This document shows positions 1 through 5,529 of a stretch of 6,541 nt of DNA, in pieces. The stretch comes from Lentisphaeria bacterium. Its GTDB lineage: Bacteria; Verrucomicrobiota; Lentisphaeria; Victivallales; GWF2-50-93. Numbering within the stretch: position 1 is the stretch's first letter; every line of letters begins with the position of its first letter. The notes under the pieces are model-generated. The model saw only the letters and a list, made by a program, of their open reading frames with translations, did no database searches and was not told where the DNA came from. The DNA is taken from the NCBI GenBank assembly GCA_020056205.1, contig JAGVIF010000245.1:1-6541 (forward strand). The letters are read 5' to 3'. The position numbers were made by a program, and so were the translations under genes.

Positions 1-4
1 ACGA

Positions 5-20
5 CGATACTTCAGTATCG
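5..20. repeat. Short perfect palindrome
   Basis: CGATACT (5-11) pairs perfectly with AGTATCG (14-20) around a two-base centre. It could be the hairpin of a terminator for a gene left of the window, but no T-tract follows on either strand. Its role is unknown. Confidence 0.4.
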
Positions 21-175
21 CCTTATTTCAGCCAAGTCAAATCCGCATCAAAAATAGCCATAATTTTACCACACGTATTTATGTTACGGAACACTAGACC
101 CGAATGGCGCTGTGGGACTCGGAATTTACTAATTTACCGTTTTCCCCCTTCTCCTTTGAAACTGCCGCACAAGTA

Positions 176-220
176 GGTCAGCGCTTTTCTTGTCCTGAGC
201 CTGTCGAAGGAAGCCTGACC
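176..220. repeat. Imperfect hairpin with dispersed-type repeat core
   Basis: GGTCAG (176-181) pairs with CTGACC (215-220), and CTT-TCCT around 189-196 can pair with AGGAAG (208-213) with bulges. The core at 192-211 carries TGTCCTGAGCCTGTCGAAGG, a motif I recognise as a frequent dispersed intergenic repeat in environmental bacterial genomes. That statement is from memory and was not searched. A run of five T (224-228) follows closely, so a terminator role on the + strand is also possible. Confidence 0.45.
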
Positions 221-266
221 ACGTTTTTATTTGGACGGTCGAGGTAATTGCAAAACTTCTGATCTC

Positions 267-285
267 GGTCGCGGCGAGCGCGACC
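267..285. repeat. GC-rich hairpin
   Basis: GGTCGCG (267-273) and CGCGACC (279-285) form a perfect 7-bp stem with a 5-base loop. A TATATAAT box follows at 291-298, so the hairpin lies where a -35 element would be expected. It could be an operator-like palindrome or another dispersed palindromic repeat. No T-tract follows, so a terminator is unlikely. Confidence 0.4.
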
Positions 286-307
286 CTCCATATATAATTT
301 CCTCATC

Positions 308-395
308 CTGTCCAATGTCGCTTCCGATTGTGGTGGGAGAAAAAGCGTTTATAAGCGGTATATTGCGCAAAGTGAAATTCGACAACTTTGGACAG
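308..395. repeat. 88-bp element bounded by a 13-bp inverted repeat
   Basis: CTGTCCAATGTCG (308-320) pairs with CGACA (380-384) plus TTGGACAG (388-395); the only interruption is the three bases ACT. All 13 pairs are Watson-Crick. The span also contains the palindrome TTGCGCAA (363-370) and a near-palindrome around 345-356. It ends nine bases before the methyltransferase ATG. It may be a MITE-like remnant with terminal repeats of the TGTCCA...TGGACA kind, or a folded 5' leader. The sequence alone does not decide between these. Confidence 0.5.
328..355 (+). promoter_or_regulatory. Weak candidate sigma-70-type promoter for the methyltransferase
   Basis: TTGTGG (328-333) and TATAAG (350-355) are separated by 16 bases, which would place transcription start near 362, about 40 bases before the ATG at 404. 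A second candidate -10, TATAAT at 293-298, is a perfect match but has no recognisable -35. Both are judged by eye only. Confidence 0.25.
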
Positions 396-403
396 ATGGT
401 AAG

Positions 404-1150
404 ATGACACAGTCAATTCAGGATAAGAAAGCGGAGATTGAATTCTTCAACAACTTTTCGGGTCCGCAGGGATACGATGTGTTCGATGAGGAAAGCAAGA
501 ACAGGCTCGTAAACGAATGCCTGAAAGTTCTGTCTTCAGTAAAGAAGCCTTGGCACGGCGCACATTTCGCAGATCTCGGATGCGGCTCAGGTGTGTTCAC
601 GAACATCCTTAAGCAGAAAGGATTCCGCGTGACCGGTCTTGATTTGAGCCGTACAATCCTTGAGGCGGGAAGGAAGAGCCATGATTTCGACTTAGTGAAC
701 GGTGATGTGGAATTTCTACCGCTTAGGGACTCAAGCATTGATTTTATCTTGTTCAGCGGTATGCTACACCATCTTCCGGACAAGGAGCTGTGCGCAGCCG
801 AGGCATTCAGAGCGCTCAAGCCGGGAGGCGCATTTGTTGCCTTTGATCCGAACAAACAGAACCCGTTCATGTGGCTCTACAGGGACATCAGCTCCCCGCT
901 CCACAGTCAAAAGGGCGTGACTAAGAACGAGCGCCCTATCAGCGCTGCGGAGGTCGAGGCGGTCTTCGGCAGACATGGATTCAAGATGAAGATAGATTAT
1001 CTGTCCGGACTTCATTACAAGGCCATCGCAAGTTCTCTGTTAAGACCTTTGCTTCCTTTGTATAATATGCTTGATGCTATTGTATTTAATTCACAATTTA
1101 TGGAAAAGCGCAGGTCTTTCATCATTACTGTAGGACAGAAACCGGAATAA
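404..1150 (+). CDS. Class I SAM-dependent methyltransferase (Methyltransf_11-like)
   Basis: This 248-residue protein has the Rossmann-fold methyltransferase motifs in order: glycine-rich motif I DLGCGSG at residues 57-63, the acidic end of strand 2 at D80 (GLDLS), the GD pair at about 100-101 before FLPL, the motif MLHHLPD at 120-126, and ALKPGG at 137-142. This layout is typical of Methyltransf_11/UbiE-type enzymes, which transfer a methyl group from S-adenosylmethionine to small molecules, lipids or sugars. The segment after residue 150 is less conserved and contains hydrophobic stretches near 205-230 that may form the substrate site. The substrate cannot be told. The downstream neighbour is a membrane glycosyltransferase, which weakly suggests cell-surface glycan or lipid modification, but a 255-bp gap separates them. 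The ATG at 404 has only a poor purine-rich sequence (GGTAAG) before it. The enzyme class is secure; the specific role is not. Confidence 0.9.
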   Translation: MTQSIQDKKAEIEFFNNFSGPQGYDVFDEESKNRLVNECLKVLSSVKKPWHGAHFADLGCGSGVFTNILKQKGFRVTGLDLSRTILEAGRKSHDFDLVNGDVEFLPLRDSSIDFILFSGMLHHLPDKELCAAEAFRALKPGGAFVAFDPNKQNPFMWLYRDISSPLHSQKGVTKNERPISAAEVEAVFGRHGFKMKIDYLSGLHYKAIASSLLRPLLPLYNMLDAIVFNSQFMEKRRSFIITVGQKPE

Positions 1151-1405
1151 CTCTATGGTAGCGCAAAAAGTTTTTCTTCCCTGTCAAGCTGTTTACAAGC
1201 AAGCCTGGGAGGAAAAAGCCTCCGATAATTCCCAGGAAAAGCATGATTGACGGCATGGGATCCCCTTGATCTTGATGATCAACAGGTAATATTAAAGTGT
1301 TTTTTTGTGTTTTCTATGCTTGATTCGGTTTTTTTTGAAATTAGACAGGGCAATTAATCAATGAGAAAATCTTGTCATAATTGAAAACAAACGGGAAGAG
1401 GATAA
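1151..1405. other. Intergenic region with T-tracts and alternative hairpins
   Basis: No + strand gene is seen. CCTGGGA (1204-1210) can pair with TCCCAGG (1230-1236), while the overlapping GGAGG (1208-1212) can pair with CCTCC (1219-1223). Runs of seven (1302-1308) and eight (1329-1336) T lie further down but are not placed directly after a strong stem, so no classic terminator is called for the methyltransferase gene. On the minus strand a 43-codon frame (1125-1256) reads like a membrane-protein fragment and is treated as a finding. The last 60 bases are AT-rich and probably contain the promoter of the next gene, though I cannot point to convincing -35 and -10 boxes. Confidence 0.5.
1393..1401 (+). 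promoter_or_regulatory. Ribosome binding site that bears on the glycosyltransferase start
   Basis: GGGAAGAGG lies four bases before a TTG codon (1406) and thirteen bases before an in-frame ATG (1415). Pairing through the upstream GGGA would favour TTG with normal spacing, while ATG is the stronger codon. The two choices differ by three residues (MYW), so the product is hardly affected. Confidence 0.45.
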
Positions 1406-3031
1406 TTGTATTGGATGAAAAATTCAAGTTTCATCATCAGTAAATATTGCTTTGTATCCTTGGCGCTCATTTCTGTTTTCATAACGGGCTTCCTGCATTT
1501 CTATGAACTCGGTAATATTCCCGCCGGAATGCACGTTGATGAGAGTTCTGTAGCTTACAATTCGTATTGTATCGTCCGCGCCGGCGCCGACGAGCATGGC
1601 AATGCTTACCCGCTGTTCTTCAAGTGTTTTGGCAACTATCAGGATCCTGTCATGCCTTATTTTTCCGCCCCCATGGTAATGATGTTCGGGCTCGAGAAGT
1701 GGGCTGTCAGATTCCCAGCCTCCTTATTCCACATCCTTGCCGCGCTGGCTTTTTATTTTCTCGCATATTTGTACACCAGGAACAAATGGATATCTCTCGC
1801 AGGCGCTTTTGTCTTTTCAATACTCCCGTGGATATTTCCTTTAAGCAGAACGGCCATAGGCGGATATGCGCCTATGCTTCTTGGAATCGCCGGCGGTTGT
1901 TATTTCCTGTTTTCCGCGATAGGAAAAAAGTCGCGTTTGCGCGCCGTCCTGGCCGGTTTATTTTGGGCGTTTGCAATGTATTCGCATCATCCTGGGAGAC
2001 CTATGTCTGCAGTCGCCTTGATATGTTTTGTCCTTTCATTGAATATGCTGATTATAAAGAGGTGGAAAATCTTCGCAGCATTTGTCGTCTGCTATGTCTT
2101 TTCTCTTTTGCCGTTAATTATTTCTGTCCTGATGAATCCTCAAACTCTTACCGGCAGATTCAATGCCATAAGTGTCTGGCGCGACAACCCCGGATTCCCT
2201 GAAACATGTGCAAGGATAATTGAAAGGTATCTGGAATATTTCGGGCCCCAGTTCCTTTTCATATCCGGAGACTCAAATTATACCCATAGTACTCAGACCA
2301 GCGGGGTACTATTCCTCTTCATGCTCCCATTCATCATATTCGGCATCTACGCGGCTTTGAAATATTTCAGGAATAACCCGTACTACAGGTTCCTTCTCCT
2401 TGTCCTCCTCACATACCCATTTGCGGCCATGCTCACGATCGTACACAGACATGGTTCGTCCTGCATGAATGGCTCGATATATTGGGCGCTTGTCGCCGCG
2501 CTCGGCGCAAAATATATCATTGGGAAGAAAAAATACCGTCTCGCGGTATTCATACCTGTTATTATCCTCGCAGGATATGAAATACCCACTTATTACTATA
2601 ACTATTTCAGCAAGTACAAGGAAAGTTCGCGGTGGATTTTCAGTGCGAATGTCGTGGAGGCTATTGACGATGCGCTCAGACAGAGGAAGCCGGGAGAAAC
2701 CCTCTACATATCAAAATATATTTTCTTCCCTGAGAAGATGCAACCCGGATTCAAGCCTGAGTTCTATACCAACATCCTTTTCCTTGCAAAAGTAAAACCG
2801 GAGATATACATAGAAAGAAAAGAAATCCCGCCGGAAGATGTCTGCCTGTATGATGGGAATATAAAGAAGACAGGGATATTCCTTCGTCTGGACGCGCTGC
2901 TGCTGACGGACAAGGAAAACAAGATCGTCCCGGTCAGGGACTACGAGAAAATCCCTGAAAAAGCTGTTTTGATCAAGAGAATCCCCACTCCATCCGGCAT
3001 AAATTTTGAAATTTACAGAGTTGAAAAATGA
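1406..3031 (+). CDS. Polytopic membrane glycosyltransferase, GT39/ArnT-like (PMT_2 type)
   Basis: The protein has 541 residues from TTG or 538 from the ATG at 1415. A first membrane helix at about residues 15-32 is followed by an extracytoplasmic loop with the acidic pair D45-E46 in HVDESSVAYNSY, the hallmark position for catalysis in lipid-carrier glycosyltransferases of the GT-C fold. About ten further hydrophobic segments run from roughly 83 to 392. Loop sequences HHPGRP (194-199), RFNAISVW (251-258) and SGDSNYTHST (287-296) resemble conserved loops of bacterial PMT_2 proteins as I recall them. A soluble C-terminal part, about 405-541, probably faces the periplasm or exterior. Enzymes of this fold move a sugar from a polyprenyl-phosphate donor to a lipid, glycan or protein; donor and acceptor here are unknown. 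The stop codon overlaps the ATG of a truncated copy of the gene (ATGA at 3028-3031). Family assignment is fairly sure, substrate is not. Confidence 0.85.
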   Translation: MYWMKNSSFIISKYCFVSLALISVFITGFLHFYELGNIPAGMHVDESSVAYNSYCIVRAGADEHGNAYPLFFKCFGNYQDPVMPYFSAPMVMMFGLEKWAVRFPASLFHILAALAFYFLAYLYTRNKWISLAGAFVFSILPWIFPLSRTAIGGYAPMLLGIAGGCYFLFSAIGKKSRLRAVLAGLFWAFAMYSHHPGRPMSAVALICFVLSLNMLIIKRWKIFAAFVVCYVFSLLPLIISVLMNPQTLTGRFNAISVWRDNPGFPETCARIIERYLEYFGPQFLFISGDSNYTHSTQTSGVLFLFMLPFIIFGIYAALKYFRNNPYYRFLLLVLLTYPFAAMLTIVHRHGSSCMNGSIYWALVAALGAKYIIGKKKYRLAVFIPVIILAGYEIPTYYYNYFSKYKESSRWIFSANVVEAIDDALRQRKPGETLYISKYIFFPEKMQPGFKPEFYTNILFLAKVKPEIYIERKEIPPEDVCLYDGNIKKTGIFLRLDALLLTDKENKIVPVRDYEKIPEKAVLIKRIPTPSGINFEIYRVEK

Positions 3032-3237
3032 GGGCTGAAAATAAAAAATATCTCATGCTTGCGGCAGTCTCTTTCTATTTTCTTGCCGGTAAATACGCGG
3101 GGAACAGGTGGATATACCTCGGCGGAGCATTTATCTTTTCAATTCTTCCATGGGTTTTTCCTTTGAGCCGGACAGGAATCGGAGGATATATGCCGATTAG
3201 CCCGCTTTCCGCGCGAAAAACGGGCTGGTACCTGTAA
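3028..3237 (+). pseudogene. Truncated copy of the upstream glycosyltransferase gene
   Basis: This 69-codon ORF starts within the stop of the preceding gene (ATGA overlap). Its residues 12-57 align without gaps to residues 112-157 of the upstream glycosyltransferase with 32 of 46 identities (for example FSILPW, FPLSRT and GGY are shared). The intact gene has two membrane helices and a connecting loop here. Similarity stops at about base 3198; the last dozen codons are unrelated and lead to a stop. The catalytic first loop with the Asp-Glu pair and everything after the second helix are missing, so it cannot be a working glycosyltransferase. The nucleotide divergence suggests an old tandem paralogue that was later deleted at both sides, not a recent copying error. 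A small membrane peptide might still be made through translational coupling, but I consider a decaying remnant more likely. Confidence 0.75.
3196..3229. repeat. Hairpin at the breakpoint of the truncated gene copy
   Basis: AGCCCG (3199-3204) pairs with CGGGCT (3221-3226), and inside it TTTC (3206-3209) pairs with GAAA (3215-3218). Wobble and A-T pairs extend the stem outward to 3196 and 3229. The left end coincides with the point where similarity to the glycosyltransferase ends. No T-tract follows. It may mark a recombination or insertion junction. Confidence 0.45.
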
Positions 3238-3400
3238 CTCAAATATATTCAGACAAGATTGCGATAATTCCGGACGCCGGGGCGTGTTTCGAAAACCCAA
3301 TGCCGCGTTGATTTTCCCAGGCAAAAACCAAGATTTTCCATCCGCTCGGATATTTCTATTGGAACGAAATTTCAAAAAATAGCTTTTTGTGGATGAACTC

Positions 3401-3530
3401 TAAATATTCACCGAAAGTACCTGTCTGCGTGCCTGCCTGAGCGAGGACGCTCGCAGTCAGGCGGACACCTGCCTACCGCCCCAGCGGGGGCAGGCAGGCG
3501 CACAGGCAGGCAGGGTTCGGCGAATATTTA
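3401..3530. repeat. 130-bp nested palindromic element
   Basis: The outer arms TAAATATTCACCGAA (3401-3415) and TTCGGCGAATATTTA (3516-3530) are complementary at 14 of 15 positions. Further in, 3420-3439 pairs with 3491-3510 at 17 of 20 Watson-Crick positions plus two G-T wobbles. Inside lie two more hairpins. In the first, CCTGAGCGAG (3436-3445) pairs with CTCGC (3450-3454) and TCAGG (3457-3461). In the second, CCTGCCT plus GCCCC (3468-3482) pairs with GGGGC plus AGGCAGG (3487-3498); this competes with the second arm. The core is built from repeated CCTG/CAGG units. This is the structure of a REP- or MITE-like dispersed element. No flanking target-site duplication is evident. Confidence 0.7.
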
Positions 3531-3582
3531 CGAATCGCCTCGCATTCTGTTTTTTTTACGCTATCTTACTACGCATAAATTC

Positions 3583-3597
3583 TATATACATTTAACC
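3583..3597 (+). promoter_or_regulatory. Possible -10 box and very short leader of the thi cluster
   Basis: TATATA/TATACA at 3583-3590 is the only good -10-like sequence close to thiG. If used, transcription would begin at or within a few bases of the ATG at 3598, giving a leaderless message. This would fit the absence of any Shine-Dalgarno sequence (TTTAACC precedes the ATG). No clear -35 is visible at the right distance, so this is weak. Confidence 0.2.
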
Positions 3598-4353
3598 ATG
3601 AAAGATTTAATTATCGCCGGGCAAAAATTCGGGAGCAGGCTTTTTCTCGGAACGGGAAAGTTTTCATCATCCCAAATCATGAGGAAATCCGTGATTGTTT
3701 CCGGAACTGAACTGGTCACCGTAGCCCTGAAAAGGATTGATCCGGGAGCAAAAGACGACGGCATTTTATCATGTATTCCCAAGGGGATCAGAGTGATGAT
3801 AAATACAGCCGGAGCGCGCAACGCCAAAGAAGCGGTGAGAATTGCGGAATTCGCAGGTTCGGCCGGATTTGACTGGATAAAACTCGAGATACATCCGGAT
3901 CAGGAATATCTTCTGCCCGACCCGGTCGAGACTCTTGCGGCGGCGGAGCTTCTTGTAAAAAACGGCTTTAAAGTTCTCCCGTATATCAATGCCGATCCTG
4001 TTCTTGCAAAGCGCCTTGAAGATGCCGGAGTACACGCCGTAATGCCGCTCGGTTCTCCGATCGGAAGCAATCAGGGGCTTAAAACAGAGCTCATGCTTAA
4101 AATAATAATCGAACAGTGCTCGATCCCCGTGGTTGTGGACGCCGGAATCGGACTTCCTTCGCACGCATCCGCCGCCATCGAAATGGGGGCGTCCGCTGTT
4201 CTTGTGAATACAGCGATAGCGTCTTCCGATAATCCCGTTCTGATGGCGGAGGCGTTCGCCTGCGCCGTCAAGGCGGCGGAAATGGCGATTAAAGCGGTTC
4301 CTCCGCTTGCCGGATATAAGGCGCTGGCGACTTCGCCTCTTAATATATTTTAA
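3598..4353 (+). CDS. thiG: Thiazole synthase ThiG
   Basis: ThiG builds the thiazole phosphate of thiamine in the cytoplasm from 1-deoxy-D-xylulose 5-phosphate, dehydroglycine and the sulfur of ThiS thiocarboxylate. The 251-residue length is normal for the family. Landmarks of this TIM-barrel enzyme are RLFLGTGKF near 14-22, NTAGARNAKEAVRIA at 69-83, WIKLEIHPD at 93-101 with the Schiff-base lysine K95, LLPDPVETL at 105-113, VLPYINADPVLAKRLEDAG near 125-143, MPLGSPIGSNQGL near 148-160, and VVVDAGIGLPSHA near 177-189. All key parts are present and there is no frame break, so it should be active. It is first in the thiG-thiH-thiS-thiF cluster and its TAA overlaps the thiH ATG by one base, implying co-translation. 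It has no ribosome binding site in front. Identification is secure. Confidence 0.97.
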   Translation: MKDLIIAGQKFGSRLFLGTGKFSSSQIMRKSVIVSGTELVTVALKRIDPGAKDDGILSCIPKGIRVMINTAGARNAKEAVRIAEFAGSAGFDWIKLEIHPDQEYLLPDPVETLAAAELLVKNGFKVLPYINADPVLAKRLEDAGVHAVMPLGSPIGSNQGLKTELMLKIIIEQCSIPVVVDAGIGLPSHASAAIEMGASAVLVNTAIASSDNPVLMAEAFACAVKAAEMAIKAVPPLAGYKALATSPLNIF

Positions 4354-5468
4354 TGAAAACTTTAACCGATCTGATTGATGGCGTCTCTGATGAAAAACTA
4401 AAAAGTTTTTATGAAACTTGCCCGACAAATGATGTTGGAAATGTCCTCGCGGGGAACTATCGCGGCGCAAGAGCGATCCCCTTTCTTATTTCTCCGGCAA
4501 GCATGAATCTTGTTGACGAGATAAGGCGCAAGGCAAATGTCCTCAGAAAGATGCATTTCGGAAAAACTGTGAAACTCTATGCCCCGTTGTATATCTCGAA
4601 CTATTGCGTTAATAACTGCAAATACTGCGGGTTCAGAGCCGGCAATGCGCAGGCGCGGCGCCGTTTGACTCCGATAGAGATAGAGGCTGAGGCCAAGTCT
4701 CTTAAAAATTCAAAACTTGATTCCGTGCTTGTCGTATGCGGAGAGGATCCGGAATATCTCACCGTTGATTTTATTGAAGAGACAATAAAAATTTTAAAAA
4801 AATTCTTTTCCTCCATATCTCTTGAAATATTTCCGCTTGATACCGCCGCCTACGAGCGTCTTGTCAAAGCAGGCGCAAGCGGACTGCTCATCTACCAGGA
4901 AACTTATGACCGCAAACTGTACGATTCACTGCATAGCGGCCCTAAAAAGGACTTCACCTTCCGCCTTGAAAGCGCTTCCCGCGCCGCTGAAGCAGGTTTC
5001 CACAAAATCGGACTTGGAGTTCTTCTCGGACTTAAAAACTGGATTTATGATGCCGCAGCCATGGCAGTTCACGCCGAATGGCTGGGAAAAAAATTCTGGA
5101 AAACGGCAATACAGTTTTCCTTTCCGCGAATTAGAGAGACCGGAACGGATTTCAAAACACCCAACCCTGTGGGCGAGGATGAACTTGAACGAATGATGCT
5201 TGCATTCAGAATAGCTTTCCCCGCCGCGGAAATCAGCATTTCCACAAGGGAAAACCGCGAATTTCGCGACAGCGTTGTGTCTTCCTGCGCGACAATGATG
5301 AGCGCGGCGTCAAAGGTGACACCGGGCGCATATTCCGGGCTGTCGGACAACGAACTCGGACAGTTTGAGATAAGAGACACAAGAGAGGTTTCGGATATTT
5401 GTTCAAATCTGAAAAATTCCGGCCTTGATCCGGTAATGAAAGACTGGGACATAGCTCTGAATCCGTGA
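4353..5468 (+). CDS. thiH: 2-iminoacetate synthase ThiH (tyrosine lyase)
   Basis: ThiH is a radical-SAM enzyme that splits L-tyrosine into dehydroglycine (2-iminoacetate) and p-cresol; the dehydroglycine feeds ThiG. The 371-residue length is typical. The 4Fe-4S cluster motif CxxxCxxC is at C85, C89 and C92 (YCVNNCKYCGF). Family-typical segments follow: VCGEDPEYL, IYQETYDRKLYDSLH, KIGLGVLLGL, FSFPRIRETG, STRENREFRD, and the C-terminal GQFEIRDTREVSDI with a final VMKDWD. The enzyme is oxygen-sensitive and points to an anaerobic host. The ATG shares one base with the thiG stop codon (TAATG), so translation is probably coupled; there is no Shine-Dalgarno sequence. The frame is intact throughout. 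Identification is secure. Confidence 0.97.
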   Translation: MKTLTDLIDGVSDEKLKSFYETCPTNDVGNVLAGNYRGARAIPFLISPASMNLVDEIRRKANVLRKMHFGKTVKLYAPLYISNYCVNNCKYCGFRAGNAQARRRLTPIEIEAEAKSLKNSKLDSVLVVCGEDPEYLTVDFIEETIKILKKFFSSISLEIFPLDTAAYERLVKAGASGLLIYQETYDRKLYDSLHSGPKKDFTFRLESASRAAEAGFHKIGLGVLLGLKNWIYDAAAMAVHAEWLGKKFWKTAIQFSFPRIRETGTDFKTPNPVGEDELERMMLAFRIAFPAAEISISTRENREFRDSVVSSCATMMSAASKVTPGAYSGLSDNELGQFEIRDTREVSDICSNLKNSGLDPVMKDWDIALNP

Positions 5469-5476
5469 CGGATTTA
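5458..5476 (+). other. Small hairpin with the thiH stop codon in its loop
   Basis: TGAATCCG (5458-5465) pairs with CGGATTTA (5469-5476), with one G-U pair, leaving the thiH stop codon TGA as the three-base loop. Only AT-rich sequence follows, without a long T-run, so it is not a typical terminator. It could be an RNA stability or processing point between thiH and thiS, or chance. Confidence 0.3.
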
Positions 5477-5529
5477 ACCTAAATTATTTATAACATATTG
5501 ATAATCAAACAATAAACTCATTTCTTTGG

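Larger units (their letters stand above)
1..403. other. Structured intergenic region before the methyltransferase gene
   Basis: No convincing gene is seen here. The stretch holds a perfect 7-bp palindrome (5-11 with 14-20), an imperfect hairpin with a dispersed-type repeat core (176-220), a GC-rich hairpin (267-285), a TATATAAT box (291-298), and a long-range inverted repeat (308-395) that ends nine bases before the methyltransferase start. Minus-strand reading frames of 40-60 codons exist but run through these palindromes and resemble no protein I know. The density of palindromes suggests decayed mobile or repeat DNA rather than a single regulatory leader. Confidence 0.6.
3238..3597. other. 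Gene-free stretch between the truncated copy and thiG
   Basis: This stretch holds three things. The first is a coding-like remnant in one + frame (3201-3440) interrupted by a TGA at 3309-3311. The second is the 130-bp nested palindrome 3401-3530. The third is an AT-rich end with a run of eight T (3550-3557) and a TATATACA box before thiG. I see no TPP riboswitch: the conserved CTGAGA and the later GGATAATGC-like block of the thi-box are absent. No RNA gene was recognised. Confidence 0.55.

Noticed and set aside
21..80. Minus-strand mini-ORF MAIFDADLTWLK with a TAAAAT box before it
   Set aside because: Only 12 codons, no ribosome binding site and a poor -35; likely chance in repeat-rich DNA.
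418..870. 150-codon minus-strand ORF inside the methyltransferase gene
   Set aside because: It lies fully opposite a gene with clear methyltransferase motifs, and its translation shows no recognisable domain.
1567..2202. 211-codon + strand ORF in another frame of the glycosyltransferase gene
   Set aside because: It is rich in Arg, Cys and Phe without domain logic, whereas the overlapping frame has helices and the Asp-Glu loop expected of the family.
3139..3375. 78-codon minus-strand ORF across the truncated copy and the remnant
   Set aside because: It runs through sequence that aligns as glycosyltransferase on the + strand and through a hairpin; no recognisable protein.
3420..3514. CCTG/CAGG-rich repeats as a CRISPR array
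   Set aside because: The units are arranged as nested inverted repeats without equal-length unique spacers.
3540..3560. Run of eight T as a rho-independent terminator tail for upstream DNA
   Set aside because: It is about 20 bases beyond the 130-bp palindrome, with no stem directly before it.
3769..4470. 233-codon minus-strand ORF opposite thiG
   Set aside because: Its composition (many Arg, His) mirrors the antisense of a conserved gene; thiG is unmistakable on the other strand.
5069..5452. 127-codon minus-strand ORF opposite thiH
   Set aside because: It is antisense to conserved ThiH sequence, with no motif of its own.
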